37,929 nt of DNA from an uncultured Clostridia bacterium. Lineage in GTDB: Bacteria; Bacillota; Clostridia; Christensenellales; Aristaeellaceae. The stretch is from positions 1 to 37,929 of the forward strand of contig CAMJPQ010000033.1 in the NCBI GenBank assembly GCA_946407745.1, written 5' to 3'. Below the pieces are notes generated by a model. That model saw only the letters and a list, made by a program, of their open reading frames with translations, was not told where the DNA came from and did not search any database. Positions 9,218 to 17,662 of the stretch are shown here, piece by piece. Position numbers and translations under genes: made by a program. How positions within the stretch are numbered: the stretch's first letter is position 1; each line of letters begins with the position of its first letter.

Positions 9218-10561
9218 ATGAAGAAGTTTGGAGCTATGCTGCTTGCGATCGCGATGATCCTGAGCGTCTGCTCGGCGTGGGCCGATGGCCTGACAGTAAC
9301 GCTGGGCCAAGATCAGTCCACCGACGGCAACGTCGTGAAAGAAGCCTTCGACGTGGCCATCACCGATGGCTTTACCCCCATCACCGCTGTGAACTTCAAG
9401 TCCACCCTGACCTCTCAGGGAGACTACAAATCCGTCGGCGCAAAGTTCATCTACACTGTCTCCGCTGGCACCGCGAGCTCTGTATCCAGCACGGACCCCG
9501 CCAAGACCTATCAGATCTACGCCGGCAACGTGAATGCCATCGACACGGCGACCTCCACCCTGACTGCCGTACATCCGATCAACGCATCCACCGGCACCGC
9601 GGTTCCCTCCGAAAAGATGATGACCATCAACTTCAAGGACATCAACACGACCAACTTCCCCCAGACCGGCATCTACCGCTACAAGGTCACGCAGACCGCG
9701 CTGACTGAGGCGCAGATTGCCGCGGACATCAAAGCCATTAAGGACGGCACCGGCACACAGGTCACCGATGCAGTTGACAAGTACCTCGACGTGTACGTTG
9801 TCACCAACGACACTGACGGCGACGGCGCTGTGGACACCGCGAAGATCTACGGCGTGGTTCTCTTCGAGAGCACGGGCGACCCCACCACGGTAGATACCTC
9901 CAAGATTGATGAGAACGGAAAGGTCTACGCCCAGTACACCACCTCCAACGCCCAGAAGACCGACACCTTCGACAACATCTACACCGCCTACAAAATCAAG
10001 CTGGAGAAGAAGGTTAAGGGTGCCGCTGCGAGCGCCACTGACAAGTTCCCCTTCAGCCTGATCGTTACCGACCCTGAAACCGATACCGACGAGTCCGTCA
10101 TCCTGGCCGGCGTACAGTATGGCTACGATGCATCAAGCGCTGGTTCAACCACGGCGATCGCCTATAACGCGACCACAGGCCAGATCAAAATCGGTGACGA
10201 AGTCACTTCCATCAAGCTGAAGAAGGACGAAACAATCGAAATCGTCGGCCTGCCCGCCTCCGCCCTGGTGAAGATCAAGGAAACCATCAGCGCGCTGCTG
10301 GGCTATGACATCACCTCAGAGATTACAAACTTTGACGGAACAACCGTCGCGATCACAACCCCTGTGACCACCGACGAGAATGGCACCTCCGGCGCTGTGG
10401 CCAAGAGCGAAGATGGCGTAATCACCTACACCAACACCCGCGAGCAGATTTCTCCCACCGGCGTCATCCTCCGCGTTGCGCCTTACGCCCTGATCCTGGT
10501 GGCCGGCCTCGCGCTGCTGCTGATCAGCCGCCACAGGAAGGCCGCTACCATCGAAGAGTAA
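9218..10561 (+). CDS. Spy0128/FctA-like major pilin with sorting signal
   Basis: The start ATG at 9218 follows AAAGGAG and begins the signal peptide MKKFGAMLLAIAMILSVCSAW; the frame is open from GTG 9119 but that would bury the signal peptide. The 447-residue product is rich in Thr, Asp and Lys. It has the pilin fold pattern YRYKVTQT...YLDVYVVTN in the first half and TFDNIYTAYKIKLEKKVKG...ITYTNTRE in the second. Family members with these motifs form Lys-Asn isopeptide bonds. The C-terminus is ISPTG (411-415), PY, a hydrophobic helix and RHRK, the class-B-sortase type of signal seen in streptococcal FctA (QVPTG). It has its own promoter and a long leader, and is followed by the SipA-like and sortase genes. 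Likely the polymerising backbone subunit. The family call is strong; the backbone role is inferred. Confidence 0.85.
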   Translation: MKKFGAMLLAIAMILSVCSAWADGLTVTLGQDQSTDGNVVKEAFDVAITDGFTPITAVNFKSTLTSQGDYKSVGAKFIYTVSAGTASSVSSTDPAKTYQIYAGNVNAIDTATSTLTAVHPINASTGTAVPSEKMMTINFKDINTTNFPQTGIYRYKVTQTALTEAQIAADIKAIKDGTGTQVTDAVDKYLDVYVVTNDTDGDGAVDTAKIYGVVLFESTGDPTTVDTSKIDENGKVYAQYTTSNAQKTDTFDNIYTAYKIKLEKKVKGAAASATDKFPFSLIVTDPETDTDESVILAGVQYGYDASSAGSTTAIAYNATTGQIKIGDEVTSIKLKKDETIEIVGLPASALVKIKETISALLGYDITSEITNFDGTTVAITTPVTTDENGTSGAVAKSEDGVITYTNTREQISPTGVILRVAPYALILVAGLALLLISRHRKAATIEE

Positions 10562-10581
10562 AACAGCACTGACAACCTGAA

Positions 10582-10625
10582 AGGGGTGGCCTCAGCTTCC
10601 GGGGTCACCCCTCCCCAGTGAGGGG
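10582..10625 (+). terminator. Strong double hairpin between pilin and SipA-like genes
   Basis: AGGGGTGGCCTC (10582-10593) pairs with GGGGTCACCCCT (10601-10612) over 12 pairs including two wobbles, around a 7-nt loop. CCCC (10613-10616) and GGGG (10622-10625) form a second stem. There is no T-run, so this is more likely an mRNA stabiliser or partial terminator that lifts pilin mRNA above the assembly genes. The rest of the 10,562-10,715 gap is GC-rich with no gene. Confidence 0.5.
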
Positions 10626-10715
10626 ACACAGTCCACACAAGCGCGTGGGCTGAGCAGAGGGCGCGGCAGGCCGCGCCTCCTCCTCAACGCATGCGGCGCA
10701 GTGAAAGGAAAAACG

Positions 10716-11444
10716 ATGAGCAAAAAGAACCGGGCGGGCACCACCCCCGCCGTGAGCACAGAGACCCCCGCGCCGGAGCAGACGCAGGCAGCGGAAACGC
10801 CGGAGCAAGTGAGGAAGGCCAAGACCCACAGGCGCCGGGTGCGCGCCGTGCGGGACGCAATCATCCGCCTGGTGATGCTGGCGCTGGTGGTGTACATCCT
10901 GTTCTTCCACCTGGTCGGGCTGATCGTGATGCCCAGCGGCGACATGTCCCCGCGCATCGATGCCGGCGACATGGTGCTGTTCTACAGGCTGGAGAGCACC
11001 GTGCGCGCGCAGGACATCATTGTGTTTGAAAAGCCCACCGCCAGCCTGGAGCAGTCCTATGACCTGGAGGAGGCGCTGGTGACAGAGCGCAAGGAAAAGA
11101 CCTGGTGGAGAAAGGCGCTGGACTGGCTGGGCTTCAAAGATCCCGCCGACCCGCCGATGAGCACCTTCATCTGCCGCGTGGTCGCCGCCCCCGGCGACAC
11201 GGTGAGCATCACAGAGGATGAGCGGCTGATGGTGAACGGCAACACCATGATCGAGAACAACATTTTCTACAGCACACCGCAGTACGCGGGCTTTGTGCAG
11301 TACCCCCTGGTGCTGGGCGAGGATGAGTACTTTGTGCTGGGCGACTACCGCAACGGCGCGGCGGACAGCAGGTTCTTCGGCGCTGTGAGGAAGGACGAGA
11401 TACTCGGCACCGTGATTACCATACTGAGAAGGAACAACCTGTAA
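10716..11444 (+). CDS. SipA-like pilus assembly protein: signal peptidase I fold lacking both catalytic residues
   Basis: ATG 10716 has AAAGGA at ideal spacing (GTG 10701 lies inside that site). The product is 242 residues. A charged cytoplasmic N-terminus precedes one membrane helix (about 48-71), then the S26 signal peptidase boxes: PSGDMSPRI..GD (box B), FICRVVAAPGD (box D) and VLGDYRNGAADSRFFG (box E). In active enzymes box B has Ser before Met and box D has Lys before Arg. Here these are Asp76 (codon 10941-10943) and Cys153 (11172-11174). Streptococcus pyogenes SipA, needed for pilus polymerisation, likewise has Asp at the Ser position and lacks the Lys. The gene sits between pilin and class B sortase, as in FCT pilus loci. 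I infer a non-proteolytic chaperone or scaffold at the membrane. Confidence 0.85.
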   Translation: MSKKNRAGTTPAVSTETPAPEQTQAAETPEQVRKAKTHRRRVRAVRDAIIRLVMLALVVYILFFHLVGLIVMPSGDMSPRIDAGDMVLFYRLESTVRAQDIIVFEKPTASLEQSYDLEEALVTERKEKTWWRKALDWLGFKDPADPPMSTFICRVVAAPGDTVSITEDERLMVNGNTMIENNIFYSTPQYAGFVQYPLVLGEDEYFVLGDYRNGAADSRFFGAVRKDEILGTVITILRRNNL

Positions 11445-11492
11445 GAGAGCAAGCGGATGATCCATTCTGAAGAGAGGAGGTCCTGATGGCGC

Positions 11493-14400
11493 ATGGCAGA
11501 CAGAGACGACTTCAACAACCCCACCCCGCATCAGGCTCCCAAAAAGTCAGTCGTTGACGCCGTGATCGACGGCGCGATCAAGGCAGGCAGCGGCGCGGTG
11601 TCGCTGCTGTCCGGCCTGCTTGCGGCCGCGCTGATCATCTACTCCGGCTATGTGCTGTACGACACGCTGAACATCGAGCGCTCCGCGTTCTCCTCCGCGT
11701 GGGACCTGCTTCAGTTCAAGCCGGAGCTGATCGAGGACTACAACACGCCCATGGCGTCCACCGCGCTGGCGGACATCAACAAGGATTACCGCGCCTGGCT
11801 GACGGTCTACGACACGAACATCGACTACCCCGTGATGCAGGGCCCGGATGACTTGTATTACGCCTTCCACGATGTGTACAAGCGCGACAGCCTGACCGGC
11901 GCGATCTACCTCGCAGCGGGCAACAGCCCGGATTTCTCCGACTCCTATAACCTCATCTACGGCCACCACATGGACAACGGCGCCATGTTCGGCGGGCTGG
12001 ACAGCTTCCTGGACGGCGGCTACTTCGACGCCCACCGCACCGGCACAGTCATCACGCCCATCGGCGCGTTTGACATTGAGATTTTCGCCGCCATATCCAC
12101 TGACGCGTATGAGAGCCGCATTTACTCCGTCGGCAACCGCATGGACGACGTGCTGGCCTTCCTGAGAAGCGGCGGCGCGGGCGGCGTGGGCCTTGGCACC
12201 ACGGTGCACCACTTTGACGCCGAGCTGGCCGCGACCGCGGAGAAGGTGATCGCCCTTTCCACCTGCGCAGCCGGCGACGGCACCTCCGGCCGACTGGTGG
12301 TGTTCGGCAAGCTGTCCGAGCACATTGTGTACACCAGCCTCACGGTGGCCAAGCAGTGGGACGACGGCGACAACCAGGACGGTAAGCGTCCCGCCCAGCT
12401 GACCGTGCGCCTGATGAGCGGGGGAGCCGAGGTTACCTCCGTGACCCTGAACGAGGGCAACGGGTGGACCGCGACCGTGGACAATATCCCCGCCTACAGG
12501 AACTGGACGCCCATCCTGTACACCTGGGAGGAGGACAGTGTTGACGGCTACACGCTGACCGGCAGTGTGACCGAGGAAACAACAACGACCCTCACGAACA
12601 GCCATGTGCCTGAAACCACCGCGCTGGCTGTGGCCAAGCAGTGGGACGACGACAACAACCGCGACGGCCTGCGCCCTGCCAGCCTGAGCGTGACGCTCAG
12701 GGCCGACGGCGAGAATGTCGCCTCCGTCACGCTGAACCGGGACAACGCCTGGACCGCGTCGGTGGAGAACCTGCCCGTGTACCGCGCGGGCACGCCCATC
12801 AGCTACACCTGGGAAGAGGCAGCGGTGAGCGGCTACGCGGCGCGGCAGGAGACAGACGGCGCGCTGACCGTGATCACCAACACGCACGAAATTGAGACCA
12901 CAACCCTCACCGTCACCAAGCAGTGGCAGGACGAGGACAATCAGGACGGCCTGCGCCCCGAGCGCGTCACGGCCATCCTCAGCGCGGATGGCACACCGAT
13001 CCGCTCGCTGGAGCTGAACGCGCAGAACGAATGGACCGCGACGGTGACCGGCCTGCCCGTGTACGAGGGCGGCGCTCGGATCGCCTACAGCTGGTCCGAA
13101 GCCCCGGTGGCGGGATACGCGCCGACCGTGGAAACCGACGGCACGGCGACGACGCTGATCAATACCCACGTGCCGGCCACGAAGTCGCTGACCGTTGTGA
13201 AGGTATGGGATGACGGCGACAATCAGGACAGCACCCGCCCGGTCGCGCTGCAGGTAACCCTCTCTGACGGCACCGTGGTGCGCCTTGCGGAGGAAAACGA
13301 CTGGACCGCCACCGTGGAGGACCTGCCCGTTTATGCCGGCGGCCGTGAAATTGAATACACCTGGACAGAGGAAGAGGTGGAAGGCTACGAGCTGGTCAGC
13401 ACGGTCAGCGACGGCAGCCGCACCGTCATCACCAACCGCCATGCCGCGGAAACCACCATCGCCACGGTTGTGAAGGTGTGGGACGACGACGGCAACCGCG
13501 ACGGCCTGCGCCCGGAGAGCGTCACCATGACACTCAGCGACGGGCAGACGCGGGTTCTGAGCGCGGAGAACCACTGGACCGCGACGGTGACCGGCCTGCC
13601 GATGTACTCCGGCGGCCAGCCCATCGTGTACACCTGGACAGAAGAACAGGTGGAGGGCTATACCGCCGCCAGCGCGGTGAGCGGCACCACGACCACCATT
13701 ACCAATACCCACGAGCCCGGGACAGTTGACCTGACCGTGACCAAGGTGTGGGACGACGCGGACAATCAGGACGGCCTCCGCCCGGACAGCGTGACAGTCA
13801 CGCTGTCAGACGGCACACAGCTGACGCTCAGCGAGGACAACGCCTGGACCGCGACGGTGACCGGCCTGCCTGTGTATGAAGGCGGCCAGATGATTGAGTA
13901 CACCTGGGCGGAAGAGCCTGTGCCCGGCTACACCCTCTCTGCGGAGACGGATGGCAGCGCCGCGGTGCTGACGAACACGCATGAGCCGGAAACCGCCGCG
14001 CTGAGCGTGGCCAAGGTCTGGGACGATGACGGCAACCGTGACGGCGTACGGCCGGAGGCGCTCGAGGTGACCCTGCTGGCCGACGGCGAGCCGGTGGGCA
14101 CGGTGACCCTGACCGAGGCGGGCGGCTGGGCCGATGAAATCAGCGGCCTGCCTGTGAACCGCGAAGGAAAGGCAATCACCTATGAATGGCGCGAAACCGC
14201 CGTGGACGGCTATGAGCTGACAGGCAGCACAACTGCCGGCGGGCATACGGTGCTGACCAACAGACACGCGCCGGATACCGCCACACTCACGCTGACGAAG
14301 GTCTGGGACGACGACGACAACCGTGACGGCCTGCGCCCCGCCACACTGCCTGTGACACTGAGCGCCGGAGGGGAAGTCATCTTTACCTCCACGCTGACAC

Positions 14401-15422
14401 CGGCGGATCAATGGACGGTGACAGTGCCCGGCCTGCCTGTGACAGAGGATGGCGCGCCCATCCAGTACACCTGGGCGGAAGCGGAAGTGCCCGGCTACAC
14501 GCTGACCGAAACGGTGAGCGGCACGGCAACCACCTTCACCAACACGCACGAAATTGCCGAGACCACCCGCACCGTCATCAAGGTGTGGAATGACAACAAC
14601 AACCAGGACGGCGCAAGGCCCTCCACCCTCACCGTGACCCTGAGCGCCGACGGCGAGCCGGTGCGCACTGTCACGCTGGGCGAGGACAACGACTGGCGCG
14701 CCACGGTCACCGGGCTGCCGCTGAACGCGGACGGCGAGGAGATCGAATACACCTGGACGGAAGCGGCCGTCACCGACTACAGACTGACCGGCGTCAGCAC
14801 GGTGGGTACCACCACCACACTGACCAATACGCACACGCCGGAGCTGATCACGGTTTCCATCCGGAAGCTGTGGGCAGACCTCGCGGACCAGTACAAGACC
14901 CGTCCCGCCTCGCTGACGGTCTACCTGATGCAGGGCGATACGGTGATCGGCACGGCCACGCTGTCGCCGGACAACAACTGGACCGGCAGGGTGAGCGGCC
15001 TGCAGCGCTACGCGGGCGGGCAGGAGCTGATCTACCGCTGGGTGGAACCCGCCGTTGCGGGCTATACGCAGACGGCCTCCGAGGTGGACGGGTATCACAC
15101 GACCATCACCAATACGCTGGACCGCCGGCCCGAAGAGCCCGGCGAGCACAGGCTGACCATTTACTACCGCTACCTGGATGGCCGCGAGGCGGCGCCTACC
15201 TATGAAGAAATCTACAGGGAGGGCGAGACGTACGACGTCGAGAGTCCCACACGGAGGGGCTACCGCGCAACGCTGCTGCGTGTTACCGGCACCATGCCCG
15301 GACATGACGTGGTGTACACCGTGATCTACGTGCCCACTGACGGTACGGTCATCATTGAAGAATTCGACACGCCTTTGGGCCTTGGCAGGGTGTATATCAA
15401 CGTCGGCGACTGCCTTGAGTAA
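11493..15422 (+). CDS. Class B sortase fused to ten CnaB domains and a MucBP-like tail
   Basis: The start ATG 11493 lies 12 nt after AGGAGG; an out-of-frame ATG at 11486 is better spaced but stops early. The product is 1309 residues. A signal anchor (about 30-55) precedes a class B sortase domain. This has NLIYGHHM with the catalytic His near 158, ALSTCAAG with Cys258, and GTSGRLVVFG with Arg267, so the enzyme looks intact. Residues 282 to about 1210 hold ten CnaB units, each with VxKxWDD (Lys), YTWxE (Glu) and TNTH-type Asn, the residues of self-made isopeptide bonds. The end resembles a MucBP domain (LTIYYRYLDG...YEEIYREGETYDV) and stops in TPLGLGRVYINVGDCLE with no second anchor. Pilus class B sortases are normally about 250-300 residues, so the extracellular stalk is unusual. 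It probably links pilin subunits; the stalk's role is unknown. Confidence 0.88.
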   Translation: MADRDDFNNPTPHQAPKKSVVDAVIDGAIKAGSGAVSLLSGLLAAALIIYSGYVLYDTLNIERSAFSSAWDLLQFKPELIEDYNTPMASTALADINKDYRAWLTVYDTNIDYPVMQGPDDLYYAFHDVYKRDSLTGAIYLAAGNSPDFSDSYNLIYGHHMDNGAMFGGLDSFLDGGYFDAHRTGTVITPIGAFDIEIFAAISTDAYESRIYSVGNRMDDVLAFLRSGGAGGVGLGTTVHHFDAELAATAEKVIALSTCAAGDGTSGRLVVFGKLSEHIVYTSLTVAKQWDDGDNQDGKRPAQLTVRLMSGGAEVTSVTLNEGNGWTATVDNIPAYRNWTPILYTWEEDSVDGYTLTGSVTEETTTTLTNSHVPETTALAVAKQWDDDNNRDGLRPASLSVTLRADGENVASVTLNRDNAWTASVENLPVYRAGTPISYTWEEAAVSGYAARQETDGALTVITNTHEIETTTLTVTKQWQDEDNQDGLRPERVTAILSADGTPIRSLELNAQNEWTATVTGLPVYEGGARIAYSWSEAPVAGYAPTVETDGTATTLINTHVPATKSLTVVKVWDDGDNQDSTRPVALQVTLSDGTVVRLAEENDWTATVEDLPVYAGGREIEYTWTEEEVEGYELVSTVSDGSRTVITNRHAAETTIATVVKVWDDDGNRDGLRPESVTMTLSDGQTRVLSAENHWTATVTGLPMYSGGQPIVYTWTEEQVEGYTAASAVSGTTTTITNTHEPGTVDLTVTKVWDDADNQDGLRPDSVTVTLSDGTQLTLSEDNAWTATVTGLPVYEGGQMIEYTWAEEPVPGYTLSAETDGSAAVLTNTHEPETAALSVAKVWDDDGNRDGVRPEALEVTLLADGEPVGTVTLTEAGGWADEISGLPVNREGKAITYEWRETAVDGYELTGSTTAGGHTVLTNRHAPDTATLTLTKVWDDDDNRDGLRPATLPVTLSAGGEVIFTSTLTPADQWTVTVPGLPVTEDGAPIQYTWAEAEVPGYTLTETVSGTATTFTNTHEIAETTRTVIKVWNDNNNQDGARPSTLTVTLSADGEPVRTVTLGEDNDWRATVTGLPLNADGEEIEYTWTEAAVTDYRLTGVSTVGTTTTLTNTHTPELITVSIRKLWADLADQYKTRPASLTVYLMQGDTVIGTATLSPDNNWTGRVSGLQRYAGGQELIYRWVEPAVAGYTQTASEVDGYHTTITNTLDRRPEEPGEHRLTIYYRYLDGREAAPTYEEIYREGETYDVESPTRRGYRATLLRVTGTMPGHDVVYTVIYVPTDGTVIIEEFDTPLGLGRVYINVGDCLE
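12336..15120 (+). repeat. Ten tandem CnaB-coding repeats
   Basis: There are ten units of about 270-285 bp. Each starts with codons for (L/T)xVxKxWDDxxNxDGxRP and ends with TNTHxxET. Units 4-6 lack a few residues relative to units 1-3 and 7-9; unit 10 is the most divergent (KLWADLADQYKTRP). Some internal stretches are nearly identical between units at DNA level (GACCGCGACGGTGACCGGCC recurs), so copy number could change by recombination. Confidence 0.85.
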
Positions 15423-15439
15423 TAACCGGCCCTGTACGC

Positions 15440-15475
15440 CGCCTTCCCCCACTTCCCGGCGGAAGGGGGAAGGCG
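15440..15475 (+). terminator. Hairpin after the sortase gene
   Basis: CGCCTTCCCCC (15440-15450) pairs perfectly with GGGGGAAGGCG (15465-15475). No T-run follows, so termination is uncertain. Similar CCTTCCCCC/GGGGAAGG motifs recur at 19,740-19,830, suggesting a dispersed palindrome. Confidence 0.45.
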
Positions 15476-15502
15476 CGCGGAAGAGAAAGAAGAGGGAACA
15501 GG

Positions 15503-17443
15503 ATGAAGAGACGCATTGCTTTGATCCTTGCCCTGCTGATGGCGCTCACAGCCGTCACAGCCACGGCCGGGGAGACAGCGCAGAGCGGGTACACCTCCCT
15601 GGTGGTTGCCAACCCCACGCCCATGCGGGGCGAGTTCCTGACGGAGATGTGGGGCAACGCCACCTCGGATATTGATGTGCGTGACCTCCTGCACGGCTAC
15701 AACCTGGTTTACTGGGATGTGGAGCGGGGATTGTTCACTGTCGACCCCTCTGTGGTCAGCGGTGTGGCCGCGATGGAGAATGAGGCGGGAGATCACACCT
15801 ACGTCCTCGTACTCTCCAACGATCTTCTTTGGTCGGACGGCAGCAGAATCACCGCGTGGGACTATGCCTTCTCCTTCCTGTTTTCCATCTCCCCGGTGCT
15901 GGAGCAGATCGGCGCCGCGCCGCTGAGAAGGGAACAGATTGCGGGCTATCGGCGCTTTATGGAGGAAGGCGGCACGCTCTCCGGCGTGCGCGTGCTGGCG
16001 GATGACACACTGTCTGTAACGCTGAATCACGAATATCTCCCGTTTTTCTACGAGATGGGCCTGCTGTACTGCAACCCGTATCCCATTTCGGTCATTGCGC
16101 CCGGTGTTGAGGTCAGGGATGACGGACAGGGCGTTTACCTGGCGAACATGGACCCGGCAGTCACTGAGCCGCTGTTCAACGCGGATGTGCTGCGGACCAC
16201 CATTCTGGACAAGGAAACCGGCTATCAGTCCCACCCGGCGGTCTCCTCCGGACCGTACACCATCACCTCCTGGGATGGAACCACGGCGGAATTTGAGCTG
16301 AACCCCTACTACAAGGGCAATCACCGGGGCGAAAAGCCGAGCATCAACCACCTGACCTACACCCTGGCCGTCAACGACACGATGATTTCTGAGCTGGCGG
16401 AGGGGAAGATCGACCTGCTGAACAAGGTCACGCGCACAGACACCATCAACGGCGGTATGGCGCTGATGCTGCAGGGCGGTTACGCTATGAGCAACTACCC
16501 GCGCATCGGGCTGAGCTTCATCAGCTTTGCCACAGAGCGGCCCACGGTGAGCAGCGAGGCGGTGCGCCAGGCCATAGCCTACTGCTTTGACCGGAACGCT
16601 GCGCTGCAGGACTACACAGGCCCGTTCGGCATCCGCGCGGACGGCTATTACGGCCTGGGCCAGTGGATGTACGGCATGGTATCCGGCACGCTGGTGCCGC
16701 CAATCGCCGCGCCGGAGGATGAAACCGATACAGAGGCGCAGCAAAAGTATGAAGCGCAGCTGGCGGCCTTTGAGGGGCTGTCGCTGGAGCGCCTGAATCC
16801 GTATGAGCTGAACACGGCACTGGCCGCCCGCCTGCTGGAGGGGGACGGCTGGAAGCTGAACGCCGACGGCCTGCGCGAAAAGGACGGCGTGGTGCTGGAC
16901 CTGCACATGATCTACCCGGAGGGCAACAACGCAAACGAGACCCTGCAGGTGAACCTTGTGGAAAACCTGGAAAAGGTCGGCATCCGCCTGACGATGGAAG
17001 CGGTGCCGATGAACGAGCTGCTCGGGCGCTGGTACCAGCAGCAAGGCCGGTCTTATGACATGGTTTACCACGCGTCCAACTTTGACATCATTTTTGACCC
17101 GAGCGTGCATTTCAGCCCTGACGGGGCGTGGGCGTACACCAATCTGGTGGACGAGGAGCTGTACAACGCCGCCGTGGCCATGCGCAAAACCGAACCGGGC
17201 GATGTGCTGACCTATATGCAGCACTGGCTGGAATTCCAGGAGCGCTTCAATACGATACTGCCCATGATACCCGTTTACACCAACATCTACTTTGACTTCT
17301 ACCGGGACGACCTGCACAACTACTACATTGACGAGAACGTGACATGGGGTCAGGCCATTGTGGCCAGCTATCTCGCGGAAGAAGCGGAAGCAGCGGAGGA
17401 AGAGGAAGCCGACGCTGAAGATGTGATGATCATCGATGATTAA
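15503..17443 (+). CDS. Family 5 extracellular solute-binding protein (peptide/nickel/oligosaccharide type), orphan
   Basis: ATG 15503 follows AGAGGGAACAGG. The 646-residue product has a signal peptide (MKRRIALILALLMALTAVTA) without a lipobox Cys. The body matches the OppA/DppA-like SBP_bac_5 fold: LLWSDGSRITAWDYAFSF near the N-terminus, SGPYTITSWDG...FELNPYYKGN in the middle, and VRQAIAYCFDRNA in the second lobe. It ends in an acidic tail (EEAEAAEEEEADAED). Such proteins normally deliver peptides or other solutes to an ABC permease, but no permease or ATPase gene is in the window. Without a lipobox or visible anchor, it is unclear how it stays at the cell surface. It follows the sortase gene by 80 nt with a hairpin between, so co-transcription is possible. 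Substrate unknown. Confidence 0.85.
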   Translation: MKRRIALILALLMALTAVTATAGETAQSGYTSLVVANPTPMRGEFLTEMWGNATSDIDVRDLLHGYNLVYWDVERGLFTVDPSVVSGVAAMENEAGDHTYVLVLSNDLLWSDGSRITAWDYAFSFLFSISPVLEQIGAAPLRREQIAGYRRFMEEGGTLSGVRVLADDTLSVTLNHEYLPFFYEMGLLYCNPYPISVIAPGVEVRDDGQGVYLANMDPAVTEPLFNADVLRTTILDKETGYQSHPAVSSGPYTITSWDGTTAEFELNPYYKGNHRGEKPSINHLTYTLAVNDTMISELAEGKIDLLNKVTRTDTINGGMALMLQGGYAMSNYPRIGLSFISFATERPTVSSEAVRQAIAYCFDRNAALQDYTGPFGIRADGYYGLGQWMYGMVSGTLVPPIAAPEDETDTEAQQKYEAQLAAFEGLSLERLNPYELNTALAARLLEGDGWKLNADGLREKDGVVLDLHMIYPEGNNANETLQVNLVENLEKVGIRLTMEAVPMNELLGRWYQQQGRSYDMVYHASNFDIIFDPSVHFSPDGAWAYTNLVDEELYNAAVAMRKTEPGDVLTYMQHWLEFQERFNTILPMIPVYTNIYFDFYRDDLHNYYIDENVTWGQAIVASYLAEEAEAAEEEEADAEDVMIIDD

Positions 17444-17484
17444 TGTATGCGCCCGGGAACTGTCGGGACTCCACCGGGGCGCCG

Positions 17485-17520
17485 CCACAGGGAGGAATTC
17501 TTCCCTGTGGTTGTTTTGTT
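17485..17520 (+). terminator. Intrinsic terminator after the solute-binding protein gene
   Basis: CCACAGGGA (17485-17493) pairs with TCCCTGTGG (17502-17510) and is followed by TTGTTTTGTT. Perfect 9-bp stem. Confidence 0.9.
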
Positions 17521-17532
17521 GTACAGAACTAT

Positions 17533-17560
17533 TTGCGTCCGGCCGGGAGTGTGCTATAAT
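17533..17560 (+). promoter_or_regulatory. Promoter of the DUF1232 gene
   Basis: TTGCGT (17533-17538), a 16-bp spacer and an extended -10, TGCTATAAT (TATAAT 17555-17560). It directly follows a terminator and leaves a leader of about 95 nt before the start codon. Confidence 0.8.
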
Positions 17561-17662
17561 CATCAGTATTAAATGAAGGAACAGCCTGCGGGCTGCCGCG
17601 GTACACAGAACTGTGAAGCACATGCCGGTGCGGCATGCAAATAAAAAAGGGAGGAATAACAC

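Noticed and set aside
11547-13712. 721-codon minus-strand open frame opposite the sortase/CnaB region
   Set aside because: Shadow of the repeat array; its apparent repeats mirror the CnaB units.
12336-15120. CRISPR-like array
   Set aside because: Units of about 280 bp are coding and in frame (CnaB); there are no short direct repeats with unique spacers. The repeats at 37,654-37,776 also lack spacers.
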